64,000 nt of DNA, taken from the NCBI GenBank assembly GCA_021731045.1, contig JAKFYE010000009.1, forward strand, positions 60,042-124,041, written 5' to 3'. Shown here piece by piece: positions 41,140-50,099 of this stretch. Positions within the stretch are counted from its first letter, which is position 1. Each line of letters opens with the position of its first letter. The position numbers and the translations under genes were made by a program. The notes beneath the pieces are model-generated. The model saw only the letters and a program-made list of their open reading frames with translations, searched no databases and had not been told where the DNA came from. This DNA is from Bdellovibrionales bacterium (GTDB lineage: Bacteria; Bdellovibrionota; Bdellovibrionia; Bdellovibrionales; JAKFYE01).

Positions 41140-42642
41140 TTAATCGCGTAATCGAAATTTTGACTTTATACGATCGGAGCCTGCGCTAGCAGAGCTTTTT
41201 ATAATTGGCGTAACGAACACTACAAATTGACTCTGATTTCGACGGAAGCTTTTTGAAGCATAAAGACTTAAGATGGGATTACTCGAAGCATCTTTAGGGA
41301 GCTTATTGTAATCTGTTCCGCTTTGATTAGAAACCAGTCCACCAATGGCCGCACTCTCACCGCTACGAACGATAATGATTGTTTGCACCGAGTTATTAGA
41401 AACTAGGGGCCCTGCAGTTGTGATACTTAAAAGTGATTTCAAAGAAAAATCAATTGTGAGACGAATGCTATCAGAATTTTGACCAAGAATAGACGGTGTA
41501 ATCGTTGACGAAATGCCAGATTCCTCAAATTGAGTTGAAGGTTGATTGTTCGCACCGATAACTTGGTAAGGAATACGAGTTAACGACTGCACTTTACCGG
41601 GTTGGTTATCTAATACGATTATACTCTGACTTTGTAAAACCCGTGCCTGACCATGCTCCTTGGCCCAATTTAACTTTGGCAATAAATTTGAAATCGTTCC
41701 CGTTAAAGACGAAACAATTCCACCACCAGAATTAGGATCTCTCTGCCCCAATTGAAACTTTACTCCGGTGTCATCCGAAAGCGACGGCATCCATTGAAAA
41801 CGAAACCCTTTGGTATAATCTTTTTGAAGTTCCACATAATGTACAACGAGCTGAATGATTTTGCCCGGATCAGCTGTCGGAGCCGCACGTACAGTTATAA
41901 GATTGATAACCACTTCGGCTCGTTGTTTTCGAATAAGTCCAGCGCCTTCACCGGCTTTCGTTACTACATCAGGAACATACGTTTTTGCGATAATTTCGGC
42001 TCGTTGTTTTTCGTTTATATCGGCAACGGAACCTTCCAAAATAAATTTATCATTAACCGCACGTACGCTAATTTCAGGGTTTACGATTTCACGTTGAATA
42101 ATTTCGGCAATTTTTCTTTGGGCAATAGGACTAATCACGACGAGGCTTGTGGCTTCTTTGTATTGAGAGACAACACTAAAAATTCGGTTCATATCGGCCG
42201 GTAAAAGCACTTGCCCATCCACAATCACCTTATCATTGATAATTTTAACATCTACGCCTTCGATGTCGGCAAGTAAGGCTCGGATTTCTCGAGCGACTTT
42301 GCTTAAATTACTTTTGCTAACACGAAGGTAGTATTCGGCGATGACACGTCCCCGGGAATCGTTAATGGTTAAAACTCCCGTGCCTTCGTTGCGTGGTGAA
42401 AATTTTAGTGTTTTGGTTTCAGGCAAAATTTTGACATCGGCTAATTTTTTATAGTCGCCTTTAAGAGTGGCGCCGGGTGGCAGGTAGTCCACCTTAATTT
42501 CTTCATCAATTGACATTGTGAGATTGAGGGATTGCGTTGCGCGCTCAACTTTATCTTTAGCATTAGAATTAAATGCAAAGAGTAGCGTACAAATTAGAAA
42601 TACGCTTAAAATAAATTTTGTCTTCAAATCATTTAAATACAT
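41140..42642 (-). CDS. cpaC: Tad/Flp pilus secretin (CpaC/RcpA-like)
   Basis: BON-like repeats; secretin signature VRSGESAAIGGLVSNQSGTDYNKLP...VFVTPIIKSSAS. Confidence 0.88.
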   Translation of the reverse strand: MYLNDLKTKFILSVFLICTLLFAFNSNAKDKVERATQSLNLTMSIDEEIKVDYLPPGATLKGDYKKLADVKILPETKTLKFSPRNEGTGVLTINDSRGRVIAEYYLRVSKSNLSKVAREIRALLADIEGVDVKIINDKVIVDGQVLLPADMNRIFSVVSQYKEATSLVVISPIAQRKIAEIIQREIVNPEISVRAVNDKFILEGSVADINEKQRAEIIAKTYVPDVVTKAGEGAGLIRKQRAEVVINLITVRAAPTADPGKIIQLVVHYVELQKDYTKGFRFQWMPSLSDDTGVKFQLGQRDPNSGGGIVSSLTGTISNLLPKLNWAKEHGQARVLQSQSIIVLDNQPGKVQSLTRIPYQVIGANNQPSTQFEESGISSTITPSILGQNSDSIRLTIDFSLKSLLSITTAGPLVSNNSVQTIIIVRSGESAAIGGLVSNQSGTDYNKLPKDASSNPILSLYASKSFRRNQSQFVVFVTPIIKSSASAGSDRIKSKFRLRD

Positions 42643-42648
42643 AAATGC

Positions 42649-43458
42649 CTATCTGGCTCCTGGTGTTGAAGCCGGGGAACGAGTTCCACCTAGTACTGAG
42701 TCTAAACTACTCGTTCGTAATTCTTTTTGCATAATTCGATCACTAGGATGACGTAATGTTAGATAAATACTTCCGGGCGCCGAAGCCATCACGGCGATTA
42801 AATCTTGCGCTTCTTGAGGCGAGGCTTCAATCGTAACGGTAGCAAACGCAAGATCTCCTCGTAGATTTTTAATATTCTTAATATTTCCGGAGGCGTCGGT
42901 TTCGGCCGTGCGAGGAATATTATTTGTAACTTGAATACCTGTGGAAAGAATAACGACATCTTGAAGAAGTGTTTTTACTTCTGTTTTACGATTCATTCCG
43001 CTGCCAGCATCAATGGCTGTTAACAAATCTATACGGTCACCTGGACGGATTAGCTTAGAAACTCCACGCACATCATCAATAGGAATCGTTAATGCACGTT
43101 TTCCTGGTGCGACTTGCAGAGACAGCCCTGTGTTTGGGCCCATAGCTAATAATTTCGTAATTAAAATTTGCTCTCCCTTTTTAATTGGTGCTGCCGCGAC
43201 AAAACCCACAGCATCTTCAGGGTTGAAAACAGCTCCGGGTTGAATAAATTCTTTAGGGCGCTCTTCTATTTGCAGCATCGTATCGTCAACGGTTTGCATT
43301 TCTGCAATATCCTTAGCGGCAACGAGCACGCGCTCGGCAGTTCCAAATCTCTTATCGTATTCAGCTTTTTTCTCTTGTGAATAACTGTAAATAAGCAACA
43401 TCGCAAAAAGTGCGGCTCCGACCGATATCCATAATGTTCGCGACTGATTTTGATTCAT
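42649..43458 (-). CDS. cpaB: Flp pilus assembly protein CpaB (RcpC-like)
   Basis: VLVAAKDIAEMQTVDDTMLQIEERP (SAF-like), GPNTGLSLQVAPGKRALTIPIDDVRGVSKLIRPGDRIDLL. Confidence 0.9.
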   Translation of the reverse strand: MNQNQSRTLWISVGAALFAMLLIYSYSQEKKAEYDKRFGTAERVLVAAKDIAEMQTVDDTMLQIEERPKEFIQPGAVFNPEDAVGFVAAAPIKKGEQILITKLLAMGPNTGLSLQVAPGKRALTIPIDDVRGVSKLIRPGDRIDLLTAIDAGSGMNRKTEVKTLLQDVVILSTGIQVTNNIPRTAETDASGNIKNIKNLRGDLAFATVTIEASPQEAQDLIAVMASAPGSIYLTLRHPSDRIMQKELRTSSLDSVLGGTRSPASTPGAR

Positions 43459-43461
43459 AAC

Positions 43462-43941
43462 TTATTCCCCACACGCCGTATTTAAACAGATGCCATATTT
43501 TGTTTTAATAAAAACCGAGTTTGCCTCTTGAGTTTCAAGTCCACTTGGCAAGCCCTGAGTGCTGATGTTGCTTCTTTGAAAATCAGGATTACGGACATAA
43601 GCAATTTGTCGTGCCGTCGCATAATAAGGACTGTTAGATCCCACTGCGCCCTGCGAAGTTTCCGAAACAATGCCATGATTACGGTAACCTTTAGTTTTAT
43701 ATTGACGAACATCAGGCAAATTATCTCGCCAGTAAGAAACGTTTGCGCGATTACGAAAAGTTTCAAAGGCCAGGCCTCGTGCGGCGATGGAGTTTTTAAT
43801 CGCCGTATGAATAACGCCAAAAAAACCAATTCCGTAGGATGCAATCATCACAAAAACAATAAGCAACACCACGCTTTCAATCGTGGCCATTCCTTTTTTA
43901 TTTTTTAGATGCTGACTCATTTTCATTTTAACATCCATCAT
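43462..43941 (-). CDS. TadE-like pseudopilin
   Basis: KNKKGMATIESVVLLIVFVMIASYGIGFFGV. Confidence 0.65.
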   Translation of the reverse strand: MMDVKMKMSQHLKNKKGMATIESVVLLIVFVMIASYGIGFFGVIHTAIKNSIAARGLAFETFRNRANVSYWRDNLPDVRQYKTKGYRNHGIVSETSQGAVGSNSPYYATARQIAYVRNPDFQRSNISTQGLPSGLETQEANSVFIKTKYGICLNTACGE

Positions 43942-44515
43942 CCGTTATAGGAAAATACCCGTTATCTCCAATGTTATAACCACCAATATTGAGACTCTCT
44001 TTTATTTTTTTCCATCTTTGCGAGGTCATTTCAATACACTCAGCCGCAGTAGGCTCTCGACCCAAGTACGAATTCACTTTTGTCTGCAAACCGTCGCCGT
44101 CAGCCGTTCTTCCAAAAAACGGAACATTAAAGGCAAGAAGTTTTGCACGAAGTTGGATTTCGGCACCGGACATTTGATTGTGGGAACCACTGATGACATC
44201 GTCGTAATCAGGTTGATAATCACGCGCGCCTAAAAATTTTAATTCAAACCAGCCGGGTTGAAAAAACGCTTTAAGTGCCGGCTTAGCCATAAGCTCATCA
44301 TATTTGAGTTGGGCTAAGGCAGTTTGTTTTTCAGGATTAACGTGAGCTGGTAAGTAATCGCGCGAAACTGAAAATGCGATGTATTGTGCAAGTTCGATTG
44401 AAGTGAGAGTCATCGACAAAGCAAAGACGATAATCATCCCGCCTAACGTTAATGAAAGCGCAAAAATAAGATCTAAAGTTAAAATACCATTTTGATTTCT
44501 AATATGTTTTTTCAT
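43928..44515 (-). CDS. TadE/TadF-like pseudopilin
   Basis: MKKHIRNQNGILTLDLIFALSLTLGGMIIVFALSMTLTSIELAQYIAF. Confidence 0.6.
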   Translation of the reverse strand: MKKHIRNQNGILTLDLIFALSLTLGGMIIVFALSMTLTSIELAQYIAFSVSRDYLPAHVNPEKQTALAQLKYDELMAKPALKAFFQPGWFELKFLGARDYQPDYDDVISGSHNQMSGAEIQLRAKLLAFNVPFFGRTADGDGLQTKVNSYLGREPTAAECIEMTSQRWKKIKESLNIGGYNIGDNGYFPITDDGC

Positions 44516-44757
44516 TACTCCGCCTCCGAAGCCGACGACACTCTTCGACTCGAATACGGATTTAATTTTTTTACACGTTTCGGAGTGCCCCAAACTCCAT
44601 ACTGAGCCATTCCGTCAATATATGACCATGGCCCTTCAACTAAACTTGCCATTGTTTTACGTGAACGAAATTGTTGAGACACATAGATGGCGGCTGATAA
44701 TAAAACGACGACAATTAATACGGCTTCGATAGTGGCCTGCCCACGTTGAGATTTCAT
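44515..44757 (-). CDS. TadE-like/pilin-like protein
   Basis: MKSQRGQATIEAVLIVVVLLSAAIYVSQQF; translationally coupled to neighbours. Confidence 0.65.
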   Translation of the reverse strand: MKSQRGQATIEAVLIVVVLLSAAIYVSQQFRSRKTMASLVEGPWSYIDGMAQYGVWGTPKRVKKLNPYSSRRVSSASEAE

Positions 44758-45254
44758 AGACGACCTCCATGAAACTCTAAAGAGACGAACGTTAGCCATC
44801 CAAAAAGTAGCGCAACAGTAAACGGAATTTTTGTTGTTTGTAAAGTTTGAGAATTTACACCTTTTAAAATAGCAACGGTGTTTTTAACCATCGTTAGGCC
44901 TTGTCCCGCCAAAATGGCGCGCGTAACTCCTAGTATAGCCCCCCAAAAAAGAGAACCGACAACGGTTACAAAAACCGCGTACCAATTAAGGGATAAAGCA
45001 AATGCTGCTAAAAGTTTCATATCACCTGCACCTAAAACTCGTGCTAAAACAAGCGGTAACGTGAGAGCTAAAGCCGTTACGAAGGCGAGCCCGCCATCAA
45101 CCAAACCTTGCGTTCCACTAAAATAAAAATGAACACCGATAGCTATAATCGCCGAAACTATAACCAACGAGTTTTTTACTTTGCGCGAGCGAAGATCTCC
45201 CGCGACTCCTGCGAGTAAAATAAGCGTTGGAATAATTAAGGTTGTTAAACCCAT
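44754..45254 (-). CDS. Prepilin peptidase (CpaA/TadV-like)
   Basis: AGVAGDLRSRKVKNSLVI, GAGDMKLLAAFALSLNW (GxGD motif). Confidence 0.9.
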   Translation of the reverse strand: MGLTTLIIPTLILLAGVAGDLRSRKVKNSLVIVSAIIAIGVHFYFSGTQGLVDGGLAFVTALALTLPLVLARVLGAGDMKLLAAFALSLNWYAVFVTVVGSLFWGAILGVTRAILAGQGLTMVKNTVAILKGVNSQTLQTTKIPFTVALLFGWLTFVSLEFHGGRL

Positions 45255-45286
45255 CTTAACCTCTGCGCTTCAATGCGCGCGAAAAC

Positions 45287-45496
45287 TCATTTCGGAATAT
45301 CTCCCGCTGGTGCTTGCGGTGGCGCTTCCCAAGAATCTGGAAATCCGCCGCCCGTTTCAAGATGCTTTTCAATTCTGGCTCCCAGACGCGGGGCTGATTT
45401 TTTGAAGGTCGCTTCAATGCCTGAGCGTTCGTTTAAAAAACTGCCCAGGAGCAAAAAAGCGAATAAACCTAAAAGTAAAATCAATTCCGTCGTCAT
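45287..45496 (-). CDS. Small single-TM protein of the Tad operon
   Basis: MTTELILLLGLFAFLLLGSFLNER; located between flp and the prepilin peptidase gene. Confidence 0.5.
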   Translation of the reverse strand: MTTELILLLGLFAFLLLGSFLNERSGIEATFKKSAPRLGARIEKHLETGGGFPDSWEAPPQAPAGDIPK

Positions 45497-45531
45497 CGTA
45501 AACTCCTACAAAGAGTTACTGAGCCTGTCAG

Positions 45532-45723
45532 TTATTGACCGATATTGAATCCATCGATCGCGCCACCAACTTGGCCAACTTTTCCTTTGATGATTTCAGA
45601 AATTTTCTCTCGGAAAATCATCGCGATCGTCACCACTACAACAAGCAACAAGATGTATTCAGTTGCTCCTTGAGCCGATTCGTCGTTCCAGATTGCGAGC
45701 GCTTTGTTCTTAAGTGATTTCAT
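45532..45723 (-). CDS. flp: Flp-family major pilin
   Basis: MKSLKNKALAIWNDESAQGATEYILLLVVVVTIAMIFREKISEIIKGKVGQVGGAIDGFNIGQ; class III leader with GATEYILLL core. Confidence 0.92.
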   Translation of the reverse strand: MKSLKNKALAIWNDESAQGATEYILLLVVVVTIAMIFREKISEIIKGKVGQVGGAIDGFNIGQ

Positions 45724-46183
45724 GTACTTTCCCCCTTATTCTCATTCTAGGTATCGGAAAGAAGTCCTGACTTCCTTAAGCAAGTCTGTGCGATTTTTTG
45801 AGATTAAATTTGGGCTGACGATTGTTTGTGCGCGCTGCGACGGGTTTCAATATAATTCAAAGGTTCCATATAGATAAACTGTCATAGGAGTGACATAAGT
45901 TTATTTTCATTCGAAGAAAAAATAAATTTAAAATTAGCAAGTAAAAAAAGTGTCTCAAAATGAAACAGCGCTAGGACCCTAACTCATCCATGCCCCACTT
46001 ACCACAAACAATTGAGAAGTCTTAAGCCCGTAGAATTATAAAAAGAGTTTCCATATTGAAACCAAAAGTTTTACCAGCTCGAACCAGTCGCGCCGACTCC
46101 ACTTAAGATTTTTTAATTTCTTCCGAATAAATACCCAACGGTGAGTATTCATAAGGCTCCTCCTTTACGGAGGGGCTCTTCCA

Positions 46184-46345
46184 AGGGTACGTCTAAGAAT
46201 AATTTCTATATTTTAGCTTGGTCTTTTGAGTCTGTCTGTCGTTGCTCCTCCTTGAATTGGCTTTAGCCAGTGCGGCGTCGTCGCGCCTCGGTCAGACTCA
46301 AAATCCACTGCGCTAAAATATAAAAATTATTCTTAGACGTACCCT
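46184..46345. repeat. 162-bp long inverted repeat (MITE-like or attenuator-like palindrome)
   Basis: Left arm AGGGTACGTCTAAGAATAATTTCTATATTTTAGC (46184-46217); right arm GCTAAAATATAAAAATTATTCTTAGACGTACCCT (46312-46345), 33/34 complementary; inner arm TTTTGAGTCTG (46224-46234)/CAGACTCAAAA (46293-46303); central TGGCT-TT-AGCCA at 46258-46269. Confidence 0.9.
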
Positions 46346-46516
46346 ATCCCCAAAGTGTTAGGGGCCTAGCAGACTTCAAGAGATGCAATTAAGTATTAGT
46401 CGCGCAGAGCTAGTCATTTTAGTTTTAGCCTCAAAATGTCCGCATACCAATTGCGCTGTGCGCGGCGAAGGCAGAAAGTTTGACTCATTCCTACGAGTGC
46501 GATTTAGTTTTGTCGC

Positions 46517-47134
46517 ATGGCACAGATACAACTCAAAACGTATATCTTCCTCGACAGTTTACAACCGCAACTTGCGACATTTATCGGAACAACCGCGCGA
46601 GGCTTCTTACCAATACCAGGGGACGCATCTCTGTTTGTTGAAATCGCTCCAGGTATCGCGATTAATACGATTAACGATCTCGTACTCAAAGAAACGAAAG
46701 TTCGTCCTGCAATGCAGATAGTGGAGCGCGCCTTTGGTTTACTTGAAGTCCATCATGCGGATCAAGGCGAAGTTCGCCAGGCCGGTGTCGCCATTCTTCG
46801 CGATTTAGAGTTGCAAGAATCGCAAAGACAGAAACCGAAAATCGTTTCTAACCAAGTGATTCGCTCTGTTGAACCGGACCACGCGATTCTTGTGAATACA
46901 AATCGTTGGGGTTCAATGCTTTTACCTGGAGAATCTTTATTCATTCTTGAAACAGATCCTGCCGGCTATGTTGTATTTGCAGCCAACGAAGCTGAAAAAG
47001 CAGCGAATGTAAAATTAGTTGAAGTGCGTCCATTCGGTGCTTTTGGACGTTTGTGGATGTCGGGAACTGAAAGTGAAATTGACTCCGCTCGAGAAGCTGC
47101 GATTAAAGCTCTTGAGGGGATTTCTGGTATTTAA
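46517..47134 (+). CDS. BMC-T (tandem BMC domain) shell protein, Hoch_5816-like
   Basis: [47 protein letters not shown]...[16 protein letters not shown]...[56 protein letters not shown]. Confidence 0.9.
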   Translation: MAQIQLKTYIFLDSLQPQLATFIGTTARGFLPIPGDASLFVEIAPGIAINTINDLVLKETKVRPAMQIVERAFGLLEVHHADQGEVRQAGVAILRDLELQESQRQKPKIVSNQVIRSVEPDHAILVNTNRWGSMLLPGESLFILETDPAGYVVFAANEAEKAANVKLVEVRPFGAFGRLWMSGTESEIDSAREAAIKALEGISGI

Positions 47135-47155
47135 TAAAGTTTTTTTGGAGGATGA

Positions 47156-47452
47156 ATGACAACAGATGCTCTTGGTATGATTGAGACAAAAGGTTTTGTC
47201 GGAATGGTCGAAGCTTCAGATGCGATGGTAAAAGCTGCGCGTGTAGAATTAGTTGGCTACGAAAAAATCGGTGGCGGCTTTGTAACCGCGATCGTGCGCG
47301 GCGATGTTGCTGCAGTAAAGGCAGCTACAGAAGCTGGTGCAAAAGCGGCTGAAAAAGTTGGTGAGCTTGTGAGCGTACACGTTATTCCACGTCCGCATGC
47401 AAACATTGACGAGGCTCTTCCACTTGGACGTAACTCTAAAAAAGCGAAGTAA
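47156..47452 (+). CDS. BMC-H hexameric shell protein
   Basis: [89 protein letters not shown], textbook BMC-H. Confidence 0.97.
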   Translation: MTTDALGMIETKGFVGMVEASDAMVKAARVELVGYEKIGGGFVTAIVRGDVAAVKAATEAGAKAAEKVGELVSVHVIPRPHANIDEALPLGRNSKKAK

Positions 47453-47459
47453 TTAAAAT

Positions 47460-47762
47460 ATGCTAATCGGACGAGTGATCGGCGAGGTTGTCGCTTCTCA
47501 AAAGGAGCCCAATCTTCAAGGTCTTAAACTTTTAGTCGTGCAAAATACCGATGTTTCAGGGCAACTGAAAAATGGACAAGTTGTTGCGGTTGACAGTGTG
47601 GGCGCAGGTGTTGGCGAAATTGTGTTGTATGCCTCAGGCTCTTCTGCACGCCAAACAAGCGCGACGAAAGATCGTCCCGTAGATGCTGTCATTATGGCAA
47701 TTGTCGATAGTGTGACCCAAAGCGGAAACGAGACATATTCAAAGTCGCAAGATCCAAACTGA
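47460..47762 (+). CDS. BMC-P (EutN/CcmL) pentameric vertex protein 1
   Basis: MLIGRVIGEVVASQKEPNLQGLKLLVVQ...VVAVDSVGAGVGEIVLYASGSSARQ...RPVDAVIMAIVDSV. Confidence 0.95.
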   Translation: MLIGRVIGEVVASQKEPNLQGLKLLVVQNTDVSGQLKNGQVVAVDSVGAGVGEIVLYASGSSARQTSATKDRPVDAVIMAIVDSVTQSGNETYSKSQDPN

Positions 47763-47769
47763 GGTTTAA

Positions 47770-49239
47770 GTGAATCTTTCAGAAGACAAAGTCAAAAGTC
47801 TTGTTCAATCGATTCTCAAAGAGAAAGGCTTTACTGTTGAAAAGTCGCAACCCGGCTGTGCAACAGAGACCGAGCGCAATCAAAATTCCAATTGGCAAAG
47901 CTCTTTAAATCAACAGCCACCTACAAAATCTGTCGGTTTTGGTGTGCACCACTCGATGGACATGGCCGTTAAAGCAGCAGGTCTTGCGCAAAAAGACTGG
48001 ATCCGTATGTCTTTGAAAAAAAGATATGCCATTCTTGAAGAGGTTCGAAAATCTTTAAGAAAAGCTAATCACTGGATGTCAGAAGAAGCGGTGAGTGAAA
48101 CGGGTCTTGGACGCTTTGAAGACAAATTAAAAAAGAATTTATTAGTTATCGATAAAACTCCGGGTATCGAAATTTTAACTCCAGATGTGGTGACGGGAGA
48201 TGACGGACTTACGTTAACGGAATACGCGCCGTATGGTGTGATCGGTTCGATTACTCCAACGACAAATCCAACCGAAACAATTATTAATAACGGAATCGGA
48301 ATGATCGCGGCTGGTAACGGCGTGGTTTTTAATCCGCATCCATCAGCAAAAAAAGTGTGTGCGAAAACAGTTCAACTCATTAATCGCACGATTAATGAAA
48401 ACGGTGGGCCTGATAATTTAATGACGGTTCTTAAAGAGCCGACACTCGAAAGCGCACGTGAGATGATGCATCACCAAGGTATACGTCTCTTGGTCGTGAC
48501 AGGCGGCCCTGCAGTTGTAAAAGCTGCCATGAACTCCGGAAAAAAAGTGATTGCTGGTGGCCCCGGAAATCCCCCTGTTGTTGTCGATGAGACAGCTGAT
48601 CTTGTGCAAGCGGCCCGCGACATCGTATTGGGTGCAAGTTTTGATAATAATATCGTTTGTATCGTCGAAAAAGAAATTTTTGCCGTTGAAGCGATTAAAG
48701 ATGATCTACTAAAATATATGCAAGCTCAAGGCGCATACAAAATGTCTCCTGAGCAAACACGTCGTTTAGAAAAAGTTGTTATCGAAGACGGCCATGCAAA
48801 TAAAAAATGGGTCGGAAAAAACGCAGGACTTATACTAAATGAAATCGGTGTACCCTCAGATAAAGATTTAAGATTAATTACTTGCGAAGTTCCATTTCAA
48901 CATCCGTTTGTACAACTCGAATTACTCATGCCGGTCGTGCCATTGGTAAAAGCACCAAATGTGCATGCGGCAATCGATATGGCCGTTGAAGCCGAGCATG
49001 GTTATGGCCACACGGCGGTGATGCACTCTAAACATATTGATCATCTCGATAAAATGGCGCGTGCGGTGAACACATCAATCTTTGTTAAAAATGCGCCTAG
49101 CTATGCAGGGTTAGGATTCGGAGGCGAAGGATACACCTCATTTACGATTGCAAGTCCAACGGGTGAAGGTCTAACAACCGCGAAGCATTTTAGTCGTATG
49201 AGACGTTGTACTCTTCAAGGTCATTTTAGAATTGTTTAG
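47770..49239 (+). CDS. BMC-associated CoA-acylating aldehyde dehydrogenase (PduP/EutE-like)
   Basis: YGVIGSITPTTNPTETIINNGIGMIAAGNGVVFNPHPSAKK, VTGGPAVVKAAMNSGKKVIAGGPGNPPVVVDETAD, SFDNNIVCIVEKEIFAV (catalytic Cys), TGEGLTTAKHFSRMRRCTL; N-terminal helix plus linker. Confidence 0.95.
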   Translation: MNLSEDKVKSLVQSILKEKGFTVEKSQPGCATETERNQNSNWQSSLNQQPPTKSVGFGVHHSMDMAVKAAGLAQKDWIRMSLKKRYAILEEVRKSLRKANHWMSEEAVSETGLGRFEDKLKKNLLVIDKTPGIEILTPDVVTGDDGLTLTEYAPYGVIGSITPTTNPTETIINNGIGMIAAGNGVVFNPHPSAKKVCAKTVQLINRTINENGGPDNLMTVLKEPTLESAREMMHHQGIRLLVVTGGPAVVKAAMNSGKKVIAGGPGNPPVVVDETADLVQAARDIVLGASFDNNIVCIVEKEIFAVEAIKDDLLKYMQAQGAYKMSPEQTRRLEKVVIEDGHANKKWVGKNAGLILNEIGVPSDKDLRLITCEVPFQHPFVQLELLMPVVPLVKAPNVHAAIDMAVEAEHGYGHTAVMHSKHIDHLDKMARAVNTSIFVKNAPSYAGLGFGGEGYTSFTIASPTGEGLTTAKHFSRMRRCTLQGHFRIV

Positions 49240-49251
49240 TAAGGACGAATA

Positions 49252-49827
49252 ATGCAAATCCAATTTGGGCCAGCCGTCGGCATACTCGAGATGACTTCGC
49301 TGGCATCGGGATACGCCGCAATGGATTTGCTTGTAAAAAAAGCTCCCGTAAGAATTCTTGAAGGATCAATGATGTCTCCCGGAAAGTTTTTTATTCTTAT
49401 TAACGGAGACGAAGCTAGCGTTTTTGAATCTTTTAATGAGGCTCTACAAAAAAAAGAGTGGGGCTTTCTTGATTCGGTTTTAATTTCACAAATTGATCCT
49501 CGAGTCTTACCTGCTATGTATGGTTTAGCCAAAGAACAAGTTAAAGAATCACTTCTTATTGTAGAAACCGCTTCGATGTCTTCAGGAATTATTAGCAGCG
49601 ATGCCGCGCTAAAATCTGCGTCGGTCGAAATTATTGAACTTCGTACAAGTCGCGGTATTGGCGGTAAGAGCGTGTTTTTTCTTACCGGTGCTTTAGATGC
49701 AGTAGAGGCCGCACGAGAATCAGTTTCGGAAATTTTAAAGTCGCGTGGCACTTTACTGAGAACCGAGATCATTGCACGCCCGCATCAAGATTTTTTACAG
49801 TATTTTAATTTGTCAGGAGAAGCCTAA
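49252..49827 (+). CDS. BMC-T shell protein (Hoch_5812-like)
   Basis: AVGILEMTSLASGYAAMDLLVKKAPVRILEGSMMSPGKFFILINGDEASV...SLLIVETASMSSGIISSDAALKSASVEIIELRTSRGIGGKSVFFLTGALDAVEAA; two BMC domains. Confidence 0.9.
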   Translation: MQIQFGPAVGILEMTSLASGYAAMDLLVKKAPVRILEGSMMSPGKFFILINGDEASVFESFNEALQKKEWGFLDSVLISQIDPRVLPAMYGLAKEQVKESLLIVETASMSSGIISSDAALKSASVEIIELRTSRGIGGKSVFFLTGALDAVEAARESVSEILKSRGTLLRTEIIARPHQDFLQYFNLSGEA

Positions 49828-50099
49828 TGTTTTTAGGACGCGTTTTAGGAAATGTTGTCGCCTCTAAAAAATGTGAAGGATTAATAGGTAAAACCTTTTA
49901 CCTATTTGAACCGCTCAATGAAAAAAAAGAAGTTATCGGCGACCCAATGGTCGCAGTTGATACCGTTAGTTCACGAGAAGGTGATATTATTGCTTGGGTT
50001 GCGAGTCGCGAAGCGTCTCTTGCCTGTGATCCGTGGTTTGTACCGGTCGACGCGGCGATTGTCGCCATCATTGATCAGTTAAACGGAGAAAATTTATGA
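49827..50099 (+). CDS. BMC-P (EutN/CcmL) pentameric vertex protein 2
   Basis: MFLGRVLGNVVASKKCEGLIGKTFYLFEPLNEKKEVIGDPMVAVDTVSSREGDIIAWVASREASLAC...PVDAAIVAIID. Confidence 0.93.
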   Translation: MFLGRVLGNVVASKKCEGLIGKTFYLFEPLNEKKEVIGDPMVAVDTVSSREGDIIAWVASREASLACDPWFVPVDAAIVAIIDQLNGENL

